Shown: in pieces, positions 51,534 through 64,000 of the stretch | Position numbering within the stretch: the stretch's first letter is position 1 | How the letters are laid out: each line of letters starts with the position of its first letter | Assembly (NCBI RefSeq): GCF_964656455.1 | Contig: NC_135720.1 | Span: 104,854,696 to 104,918,695, forward strand | DNA from: Halichoerus grypus | Taxonomy: Eukaryota; Chordata; Mammalia; Carnivora; Phocidae | Direction of reading: 5' to 3' | Length of the DNA: 64,000 nt | Made by a program: the position numbers and the translations under genes | The notes under the pieces: generated by a model | What the model was told of the DNA's origin: nothing | What the model saw: the letters and a program-made list of their open reading frames with translations, nothing else | The model's database searches: none

Positions 51534-51816
51534 TAGGGAGGGGAGTTGGGGGGGTCGCTAACAGTCCTCAGGCCTCTCTGTCCATTACAAACCCTTGCCC
51601 TTCTGTGGAAACAGAGGGATAAAGAGGAGGTGAAATGAGAAGATCCCCGCCCCCTGCTGCGGGAGGGGGGTGCTCATCGCTGCCCTGGAGGAGCCCAGAG
51701 AGAAGAGTGAGCCTATGGAGGGTAACAAAAGGGAGCTATGGCTTTGTATGTTTTTCCTTTCATTCCACAAGTTTGAAGTCCCTGTTAGGTGAATATGGTC
51801 AATATGGGTATGGGGG

Positions 51817-51822
51817 AATAAA
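51817..51822 (+). terminator. NFKBIE: Candidate NFKBIE polyadenylation signal (AATAAA)
   Basis: The first AATAAA after the stop codon, 964 bp downstream. It lies at the start of an old interspersed repeat, so the real cleavage site may differ. Confidence 0.4.
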
Positions 51823-52230
51823 CCAACACAGTCTCCGGCCACTTGGATCTTATAGTCTAGTGAATGAGACAGCCATTAAAATCATAAACATCCAAATAAA
51901 TATGTAATTACAAGTTGCAGTGGATGCTGTGAAGGAAAAGTAAAGTGAGGAGAACCCAAGCTGGTGGAGGGCCTTACTTCGGCTAGTCAGGGGAGGTCTC
52001 TGAGGCGTGTGCTCGCAGCCTGGACAGAAGGATGAGTAAGGGATGTGGGGAGAGCGTTCAGGGGCAGGCCTTTGGTGAACTAGAGGACCCGAGGGCAGGC
52101 CAGTGGGACTCCGCAGAGGGTGGGTGAGTGGGCGAGGTGGAAGGGCCAGGTCGTGCAGAGCCTCGAAGGTCATGGGTTGTTGGGGGACAGAACTGCAGCT
52201 CAGCGGAGAAAGGAAGATCTTCCTGTCAGA
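51823..52230 (+). repeat. Ancient interspersed repeat between NFKBIE and SLC35B2
   Basis: CTTATAGTCTAGTGAATGAG, then CATCCAAATAAATATGTAATTACAA and GAGCCTCGAAGGTCATGG-type phrases match the same unassigned old repeat family noted in NFKBIE intron 3. No gene is seen here. Confidence 0.45.
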
Positions 52231-52339
52231 AATCGGCAAAGGGGTAACGTAAGAGGAAGTGCTTGGGACGCAGAACCTCAATGTCCCCGTCCCAAGATGG
52301 CAGGGGGCACCACTACCTCCCGGGTTGGTTGTGAGGGCT

Positions 52340-52685
52340 AAGGGCGATGGCGAAGCGGGGTGGGGGTGCGCGGCCTGGGGGCTTCCCGCCTCCCCATCCC
52401 CCGCCCCTCGCCCCTCGCCCCTCCCGGGGCAGCACTGCTCCCGGCTCCCGAGCCGCGTCTCCCTCCGGGCCACGCGGGGGCGCTGTGGCCCGCCGGCGGC
52501 CCGGGGCGCTGCGTGGTCGCGGCTGGGGGCGGAGGGGCGGCCGCGGGGAGGGGGCGGGAAGAGCGGGGCACTTCCGCTAGCCGGTCGCTCACTGGCCGCT
52601 GCTGGAGGCGGCGGCGGAAGCGGAGGGAGCGCGCGGCCCGGGGACCGCATTCCCCGGCCCCCCTCCGCCCCACGCGGCCCGGACC
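52340..52685 (+). promoter_or_regulatory. SLC35B2: SLC35B2 CpG-island promoter and 5'UTR
   Basis: CG-dense, TATA-less sequence with GC boxes (GGGGCGG, GGGGGCGGG near 52550) and an ETS core (CACTTCCG at about 52571). It continues into intron 1. Transcription probably starts around 52580-52620. Confidence 0.65.
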
Positions 52686-55394
52686 ATGGACGCCAGGTGG
52701 GGGGCTAGGGGAGCGGCGGGCCCACGTGACCGAGCCCCCGGGCCACGTGACTGCCGCTGCTGGGCACGGAGGGGCCGGGGTGGGGTCCCAGCTGCTGGGC
52801 GGCCGACCGCTGGGGCCGGGAGCCGGCAGGGAGAGGGGGGCGCGGCGTGGATTTGTGCTCCTGGCCAGGGTCCGGGAGTGTCGGGCGGAGGAGTTGGGAA
52901 CCCTGGCGCTCCCGGATCCTGGAGGGCGGGGTGGGAGGAGGGGGCGCCGCCTGTGGCCCGAGCGGCCGGCGAGCGCTGGAGGGAACAGAGGGAACCTGTG
53001 TGGTCAGAGGGGCGGGTCCGCCCCGGGGGAGGGAGGGAGCCCTGCCTGGCCCGCGCCGCCCCCGCCCCCCCCTCCCAGGAGAGAGAGAGGCTCTTTGTCC
53101 GGGCTGGGCTGCAGCTGAGGGGGGCGGGGAGACTCCGGGCCCTTCTCCAGTGTAGTCCCCTCTGGAGGGCCGAGTGCACTAGGCTCTGCACCCTAATCCT
53201 TACGTCCGCTGTCCCGCAGGTGGTGGGCAGTGGTGGTGCTGGCTGCGCTCCCCTCCCTGGGGGCAGGTGGGGAGACCCCCGAAGCCCCTCCAGAGTCATG
53301 GACGCAGCTATGGTTCTTCCGTTTTTTGGTGAATGCTGCTGGCTATGCCAGCTTTATGGTACCCGGCTACCTGATGGTGCAGTACTTCAGGCGGAAGAAC
53401 TACCTGGAGACAGGTGTGTGCGGAAAGGGTGGGTTAGTGTGCTCGGTCCGTTTTATGAGTGCTGAGCAGCAGTCCAGATAGGGATGTGGCTTGGAAAGGG
53501 AGGGAGGGAGACCTGCCGGCCTGACAGCAGGGTAGCTGGCTGCTCTGGGGAAGACGAGGTGCTGGAGAGAAGATGAGATCTTGACCTCGTGTGTCTTTTT
53601 TAGGCAGGGGTCTCTGCTTCCCCCTGGTGAAAACTTGTGTGTTTGGCAATGAGCCCAAGGCCTCTGACGAGGTTCCTCTGGCTTCCCGGACGGAGCCGGC
53701 AGAGACCACTCCCACTTGGCAAGCCCTGAAGCTGCTCTTCTGTGCTGCGGGGCTCCAGGTAGGTAGGCCCACGGGCTCTGCTTCTGTTCCTGGGTTGGGT
53801 CCCGGTGGACAGGGACTGCACGGTCCCAACAGTTTCCTGGCCTAGTGTGTTACGTGGCCCCCTCCTCCCAGGGGCACGCTGTACCGTCATCATCTTAGAA
53901 GTGGTTGGAGGACGTGCTGTCTTTTCTCTCCTCTTGTCTGTGATGTCTTCTGGGCTGTTACTACACTTTCCCCTGCAATGATGTGTCTTGTGTATGTTAA
54001 CCCACTGATCGAAGTTTGGGGAAGCCGTTCAGCCTTCCCCCACTCCATGTGAGAAGGAGCTAGGATGCTGAGCTCTTGATACTTTGGAGTGGGCACTGCT
54101 AGTTCTGTGCATGCTGAACAGGTGTCCCATCTTTTTACTCCCTGAATTGAGAGTAGATAGGAAGATACCTGGGATGGAGTGAGCTCTAACATAACCTTGT
54201 GTGGGGCACACAGGGTCTGGACAGTCCTAAAGCACTTGTCGTTGTGTTTCACACACACTTGATTCTCTCCGAGGTGAATGCAGGCTTGGGAGGGGAGAGG
54301 AAACTTCTAGTTACTACAGAGGGACCAAAATATGTACGCCGTCCTTTAAATCATTGAGCCGTCTGAGGAAGAGGGAGGTTGTCTAGATGCTTTTTTGCTC
54401 ATCTTTCCCTTCCCTTGCTTGTCTTCTCCCTGGGCCTCGCGCCCCACCCCCCCAGGTGTCTTATCTGACTTGGGGAGTGCTGCAGGAAAGAGTGATGACC
54501 CGCAGCTACGGGGCTACTGCCACGTCGCCAGGTGAGCGCTTCACAGACTCACAGTTCCTGGTGCTCATGAACCGAGTGCTGGCACTGATCGTCGCCGGCC
54601 TCTACTGCGTCCTCTGCAAGCAGCCCCGCCACGGGGCACCCATGTACCGGTACTCCTTTGCCAGCCTGTCAAATGTGCTTAGCAGCTGGTGTCAGTATGA
54701 AGCGCTCAAGTTCGTCAGCTTCCCCACCCAGGTGCTGGCCAAGGCCTCGAAGGTGATCCCGGTCATGCTGATGGGCAAGTTGGTGTCTCGGCGCAGCTAC
54801 GAACACTGGGAATACCTGACAGCCGGCCTCATCTCCATCGGGGTGAGCATGTTTCTGCTGTCCAGCGGCCCCGAGCCCCGCAGCTCCCCCGCCACCACGC
54901 TGGCAGGCCTCATCCTGCTGGCAGGCTACATTGCCTTTGACAGCTTCACCTCAAACTGGCAGGACGCCCTGTTTGCCTATAAGATGTCTTCTGTGCAGAT
55001 GATGTTCGGGGTCAACCTCTTCTCCTGCCTCTTCACCGTGGGCTCCCTGCTAGAGCAGGGGGCCCTCCTGGAGGGAACGCGCTTCATGGGGCGACACAGT
55101 GAATTTGCTGCACATGCCCTGCTGCTCTCGGTCTGCTCCGCATGCGGTCAGCTCTTCATCTTCTACACCATCGGGCAGTTTGGGGCTGCCATCTTCACCA
55201 TCATCATGACCCTCCGCCAGGCCTTCGCCATCCTCCTCTCCTGCCTGCTCTACGGCCACACGGTCACTGTGGTGGGGGGCCTGGGGGTGGCTGTGGTCTT
55301 TGCCGCCCTCCTGCTCAGAGTCTATGCCCGGGGCCGTCTAAAGCAACGGGTTAAGAAGGCTGTGCCTGTCGAGTCTCCTGTGCAGAAAGTTTGA
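52686..55394 (+). CDS. SLC35B2: Solute carrier 35B2, Golgi PAPS transporter 1
   Basis: Carries the sulfate donor PAPS from cytosol into the Golgi lumen, feeding the sulfotransferases of heparan/chondroitin sulfate and tyrosine sulfation. Exons 52686-52696, 53220-53413, 53604-53758 and 54456-55394 join in phase to 432 aa, equal to human. The first coding exon holds only 11 coding bases (M-D-A and two bases of Arg). The protein has an N-terminal hydrophobic segment ([13 protein letters not shown]) and the multi-span nucleotide-sugar-transporter fold. The large last exon encodes most membrane helices, including [20 protein letters not shown] and [20 protein letters not shown]. The basic tail [17 protein letters not shown] faces the cytosol. 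The gene converges on HSP90AB1. All splice sites are GT/AG and no defect is visible. Confidence 0.97.
52723..52750 (+). promoter_or_regulatory. Paired CACGTGAC E-boxes in SLC35B2 intron 1
   Basis: CACGTGAC occurs at 52723-52730, and CACGTGACT from 52744, 21 bp apart (two helical turns), 27 bp after the first coding exon. The second overlaps GCCACGT (52742-52748), the reverse of the Golgi-stress element ACGTGGC. Candidate USF/MITF-TFE sites. Confidence 0.45.
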
Positions 55395-55820
55395 GGGGCC
55401 CAGGGGGTGAAGTGGAACAAGACCCTCAACATCCCAACTTTCCTCTCCTACTGTAACTTCGGAGGCGGTTGGCTCGAGGGCAGAAGGCAGGGTTTTTCCT
55501 CAGTATCTCCAACCAGCTCTGCAAGTTGGGGTTGAGTCCAAGAGGCAGCCTTCCCCTTTGCCTTAAGTCCCCTGTTCTCCAGTAGGGATTCTTCTGAGGA
55601 CCGTCCTCGGCTTGCAGGGGCGCAGAGAAGGCAGAAGCACCTTCCAAAGCCCCCACCCCCTCACGTTCCCCGAAGTCTTGCCCTGTGGACTCCCCCAACA
55701 CCTCACCTGTGCTCGTCCCCTACCCTGAGTAGCCCACCCTTGCAGACTCCCTCCCAGAGACCTACAGTTCTTACTCTGGGGAGAAAAGCACAAGTGTTGT
55801 AGGCTCCAAGTGCTGCTTTC

Positions 55821-55904
55821 CCAGGAGTCCGTGAAAGATGGTGCTGTGCTGGAGGAGGGGGATGGGAGAGCCCTGCCCAGTGACACCACCCTCTCTGCTC
55901 CTGG
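55821..55904 (+). ncRNA. MIR4647: miR-4647-like hairpin in SLC35B2 3'UTR
   Basis: CCAGGAG (55821-55827) pairs with CTCCTGG (55898-55904), and the arms GGTGCTGTGCTGG and CCCAGTGACACC can pair imperfectly around a G-rich loop. The 5' arm GAAAGATGGTGCTGTGCTGG closely resembles human miR-4647 as I remember it, which also lies in SLC35B2. Whether it is processed is unknown; it may only be conserved 3'UTR. Confidence 0.5.
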
Positions 55905-55983
55905 ATCCCTAGGCTCTGCTCCAAGAGCCAGTTGCAGGTTTTGGTACTTTGGAATTGTAATTTTGCTCTTATAATTTTATTTT

Positions 55984-55989
55984 ATTAAA
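55984..55989 (+). terminator. SLC35B2: SLC35B2 polyadenylation signal (ATTAAA)
   Basis: ATTAAA in an AT-rich stretch 590 bp after the stop codon, followed by a GT-rich element (CATGTGTTTTGG). Cleavage is likely near 56005. Confidence 0.7.
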
Positions 55990-56286
55990 TTAAATTGCTG
56001 CAATGGGCTGAAGTCATGTGTTTTGGCTCACTGAGGCGTATGCTTTAGGAAGGCCACTGAAAGGGCATTATACCTGCTAGTTTGAAGCTACCCTTTACTG
56101 TCAATGCTGGGTACCCAGATTTTCAAAAGTGCAAAGTGGCTACCGGTGACCCTTTCAGTGTACCAGGAATACCTATCCTCAGAACAACAGCACGTTCAAC
56201 TTGGGATAGAGAAGCTAAGGAAACTCCAAAGGCAGCATGAGATCCACTTTACAAGGGAGAGCATAACTGTATAAAACTGTAACTTC

Positions 56287-56292
56287 TTTATT
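56287..56292 (-). terminator. HSP90AB1: HSP90AB1 polyadenylation signal (AATAAA on minus strand)
   Basis: TTTATT on the plus strand, 239 bp past the HSP90AB1 stop codon in its direction of transcription. Cleavage is likely near 56270, leaving about 260 bp to the convergent SLC35B2 3' end. Confidence 0.75.
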
Positions 56293-56530
56293 TTGCATAC
56301 TTTAATCTCAGAACAAAATAAACAAAAAAAACCCCACAATACACATCCAAACCCCGTCAAATATCGGAAGGGATAGGGCTTGAGGGCCTTCTTTCCTGCC
56401 TCAAAGACAGGACAAAAAAAGAAAAAAACCACTAGACATCAGCAGAGGGAACCAGGTGAACCGGGGCCACTCAGGGCTGCTGGGGAGCCATGGGGACACT
56501 ATACAGAGGGCACAAGGTCTGCAGGTAGAA

Positions 56531-61048
<4,518 letters not shown>

Positions 61049-61852
61049 CTAAAATAAGAACAGTCAAGACTTACAAAAGAACACCATGGCCCCATATTTA
61101 ACACTGGTTCACCCCGTCTCAATGAAGACTCAAAGAGATTTAGTTCAAACTGCTTTAAGCTGTGTACTAAACATATTCCTGAAAAACTGTAAAACCTCTT
61201 CTTCGAATATTTCAGCCTGTACCCTTAGTAGGAACCCAACTTGGAAAGAAAAACTTAAAAAGCTTCTTTAACACAATATGCAATGTCAAATGTTTTGGAA
61301 AGGTATCTTGGAGCCTAACTACTCTAAGTGGTCCATGGGACCCAACAGCCTCAGCATCACTGGGTAGCTTGTTGCAAATGCAGATCCTGGCTCCAACACG
61401 AAAAGGGTTCCAGGCATTTGAAGGAGAAAACCACTGACTACAGTTCTATTACCTCTTTTGGTAGGAAAAATAGCCCAAGGAGACCGGTGTCATGTTTAAA
61501 GAGAAATTATTTGGAATTGTCTCTCCCACTGGGTTATCTCCCACACCAAGCACATGTGGGATTGCTGCCTCGGGACGTAGGAGAAGGTTACCTCTGAGAC
61601 CGGTGGATACCCGCCCAAGAAGGTACTAAGACAAAGAACCGATAAAGCAAAAGCTCCATCGTGACCCCCCTCAACATACACGACTACAATATAGTACCAA
61701 ACCAAACACAACTAAGATGGTGGCCGTAATCCGCTGGGCAGACCCTCGTCACTGCCGGACATGCGTCGGCCAGGGCCACGCGAGGAGGGGGCGCCACCGC
61801 GCAGCCTCCCTTCGCCCCAGCATCCGGGCACCAGGGCGGGGCGCCGGGCTCC

Positions 61853-61977
61853 AGAAGCTTCCAGAACAATCTCAGCTCTTTGGGAGGGGCGGAGGAGAAG
61901 AGGGCCCACGAATCTTCCAGAGCCTGCCCCCTCCTTTTCCCTCCCCCCCGACCCGCGACTGCAAGAAAGATCTAGAA
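61853..61977 (+). promoter_or_regulatory. Heat-shock elements in HSP90AB1 intron 1
   Basis: AGAAGCTTCCAGAAC (61853-61867) has three perfect alternating nGAAn pentamers (GAA 61854, TTC 61859, GAA 61864). A second, CGAATCTTCCAGAGC (61909-61923), has two perfect pentamers and one degenerate. A weaker one lies at 61964-61978. Human HSP90AB1 is known to use intron 1 HSEs for HSF1 response, so conserved function is likely. Confidence 0.65.
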
Positions 61978-62501
61978 GGAGGAAAGAAGCACCGTGGGCC
62001 AGAGCCGGCCGTAAACGTTCCTCGCCTTAGAACCTCACAGAAAAAAACCGAGAACACTTGAAAAACGCTTCCCACAGGGCAGATGGCAAAGCCAAGCCAA
62101 CACCAGGCTGTGCTGAGTCACGTCCAGCGCGCACACCCACCACCCTTGGGGACTCTCCGGCGCCCCGTAGCCGCGTCCGGAAGTGGAGGGGCAAACATGG
62201 CAGCGTCCCGGGCCGGCGCGGACACCACGTGCAGCTGCCCACTACCCCAAACCCACTCCGCGGCCCACCTCCCCCACGGTTAGCCGCCGCCCGGGGAAAG
62301 CCCCGCCACCCAGACACCGATGAAAAAACAAACCTAACTCGCAAAACCCCTCCCGCCCACCCCCAAACGAAATTTGGAGTCGTCCTATCCCAGGGGCCGC
62401 TCCAACACAACAAAATCTAGCCTTTGGGAAGGAAACGAGGAACGAAAGCAACTCAAAAGAGCATTCCAGACAGAAAAATCTGAAGGGAGCTCCGACCTTA
62501 C

Positions 62502-62600
62502 CTTAAAGGAGAAGAGCTGCAAGCACTACAGACCACGGTGGGTAGGGACTGCGTCCAGCTACGTCTCCGCAACAAGGCTGCGCGGGGGTGACTCAAGAGA
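62502..62600 (-). other. HSP90AB1: HSP90AB1 non-coding first exon
   Basis: The minus strand ends in CTCCTTTAAG|GTAAGG, with the donor at 62501-62500, giving a spliced context TTTAAG-ATG when joined to exon 2. The start is set about 25-30 bp downstream of the TATA box at 62624-62630, so the upper limit near 62600 is approximate. Confidence 0.7.
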
Positions 62601-62744
62601 GCGGCTGTGCGCCCCCAGTCGCTCTATATACGGCGAAGCACAGACTAGCTGCCCGCCCCCGAATCCCTCCGCCTTAAAGGAAGATGCCTGTCAGCCCTGC
62701 ACCTGCCGCTGCCCGCCCACCTTGACGTCATGGTCCAAAATAGG
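62589..62744 (-). promoter_or_regulatory. HSP90AB1: HSP90AB1 core promoter: TATA, AP-1, CRE and CArG motifs
   Basis: TATATAG on the minus strand at 62624-62630 is the TATA box. TGACTCA (62589-62595, plus strand) is a perfect AP-1 site at the start region. Upstream lie a perfect CRE, TGACGTCA (62723-62730), and a perfect CArG box, CCAAAATAGG (62735-62744), four bases apart. GC boxes surround them. Confidence 0.65.
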
Positions 62745-64000
62745 GGAGGGGGCGGGGAAGGGCGGGAGCAGCAGGTCTCAGTCTCCGCCTTAAGAGCACA
62801 CGCAAGTATTCCTTTTCGTGGCTCCGTCTCCGCACTTCAAGGCATGAGCCCTCTCCAAGAACTAAAGATTGAGAATACTCATATGACAGAAACGGGGGAT
62901 CTAGGGGCGCGGATGCCACTGACCTTCCTATAAACCTGTGAGGCAAGCGCCTCCAGACCCAAGAGTCGTGCCTTGGAGGAACATCTAAAAAGGCGGAGGG
63001 CGGGGATAGAAGCGGCCAACCGCTCCGACCTCGGCTCCCAGGTTCGACTTCTTTGCTACAATCTGCCCTACACACTCCTATAGCCCAATAAGGGGAAGGG
63101 GTATTTTTTAGGGAGCGTGCGGAATTCGAGGTCTAACTTCAGGCAGCCCCCGGATCTCGGCCCTCCCTGGGGCAGGGGGAAGAGCTAGGGCTTTGCAGCG
63201 GGGCGTGGCTCCGGCTCGGGGGGAAGGGCGCCAGCCTGGGCTGGCAGGGGGACTCTTTGCCTGCGCCCAGCGGAAGGAGCGACGACGGCGGTACTGCGAT
63301 TACTTCCAGCAGTTTCCAGACCCGCCTTGGCGGCCCCGCCCCTGCTCCGCCCCTTTCCTCCAGGCCCCGCCCCGCCTCCTGCGGCCTGAGCCGTCTCTGC
63401 AGCTGCTGTGTTACCCATCCGTCTCTGCCGGGGTCCCCAGGGAGAAGGAGGTGGGCTGTCCCAGTCCTATTTATCCTAGGAAGCCGCGGGCGGGACCCTG
63501 TTTTCCACCTGCCAGAGCCAGCTAGCTTGGAACTCCCTCGGGAGTGGGATGGAGCATAAAGGGAATGACTGACTGACCCCCCCCCCCCACCTCTCCCCTA
63601 TCAACCACACGGCACAGGGCTGTAGGAGCGGTTGTGCCGGCGCCGCCTTCAGAGAGCAGAGACTGGGGACGCGTTCGCCACCGCGGGGGAGGGGGGTACC
63701 GTCCCCAACTCCTGCAGTCGCCCACGTGTGTAGATCACTGAGACATGCGTCTCCCCTGCGTGAGCACATCGAGCCATTTCTCAGTCTGGTTTCATTTTTT
63801 CCGCCCTTTTCGTTCCTGCAGCTGCCAGACCGGAGGAGGAGAGGGTCTCCTGGGACCCCTGCAGAGTAGCAGGGACTCTTGGAGGTCGCTTGAAGACGCT
63901 GGCCAGAGGGTAGCCTGCTGCAGGCTGCCAGAATTTGTTCCTCTTCAGCTGTGGCGCCGGAGGTCCCAAGCCCCCAAACCGTTAGCCTGCCCAAAGGGCT
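62745..64000. other. HSP90AB1 upstream region
   Basis: No coding exon is recognised up to the window edge. It contains a second CpG island at 63180-63520 and is otherwise GC-rich unique sequence with a poly-C run near 63578-63589. Confidence 0.5.
63180..63520. promoter_or_regulatory. Second CpG island, 0.6-0.9 kb upstream of HSP90AB1
   Basis: A cluster of CCCCGCCCC/CCGCCCC Sp1 boxes (63330-63375), CGACGACGGCGG and a TATTTAT near 63468. It could be an alternative HSP90AB1 promoter or the start of a divergent transcript. No splice-linked exon can be shown. Confidence 0.4.

Overview
This is a carnivore nuclear genomic window. It holds six spliced protein-coding genes whose exons can be assembled base by base, in the order AARS2 (+), TCTE1/DRC5 (+), TMEM151B (-), NFKBIE (+), SLC35B2 (+), HSP90AB1 (-). 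This is the human 6p21.1 block read in the opposite direction, with order and relative orientation conserved. The many tRNA-Lys-derived Can-SINEs (starting GGGGCGCCTGGGTGGCTCAG, with a CT-rich body and AAATAAATAAAATC tails) mark a carnivore. The subfamily look suggests an arctoid caniform such as a bear, seal or mustelid, but the species is inferred.

Layout. 1-317: a tail-to-tail SINE pair. 564-12530: AARS2, 22 coding exons, 985 codons, whose 3' end carries a SINE with perfect target-site duplications. 13048-22715: about 9.7 kb without a recognised coding gene, containing a CpG island near 14.9 kb (probable distal first exon of TCTE1), old MIR-type repeats and young SINEs. 22716-29808: TCTE1, four coding exons, 501 codons. 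29809-33559: convergent 3' flanks of TCTE1 and TMEM151B with a 23-bp minisatellite. 33560-38644: TMEM151B, three coding exons, 564 codons, from a strong CpG island. 39.1-44.2 kb: intergenic, with an exact RFX X-box module, SINEs and a tetranucleotide array. 44562-50853: NFKBIE, six coding exons, 361 codons. 52686-55394: SLC35B2, four coding exons, 432 codons, with a miR-4647-like hairpin in the 3'UTR. 56531-61048: HSP90AB1, eleven coding exons, 724 codons, plus a non-coding first exon near 62.5 kb and a classic TATA/CRE/CArG promoter. 62.7-64 kb: HSP90AB1 upstream region with a second CpG island.

The genes are not an operon. They are independent units: mitochondrial translation (AARS2), sperm flagellar dynein regulation (TCTE1), a neuronal-type membrane protein (TMEM151B), NF-kB feedback (NFKBIE), Golgi PAPS import for sulfation (SLC35B2) and a cytosolic chaperone (HSP90AB1). 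All six reading frames are intact. I found no undescribed biological system. The points most worth a second look are a 47-bp perfect duplication shared by two NFKBIE introns, the miR-4647-like hairpin, the RFX X-box/E-box module, the inverted SINE pair with private shared variants, and an in-frame stop that breaks the N-terminal extension of the human long NFKBIE isoform. Exon boundaries were chosen by eye from GT/AG sites, reading phase and remembered human orthologues; no alignment was run.
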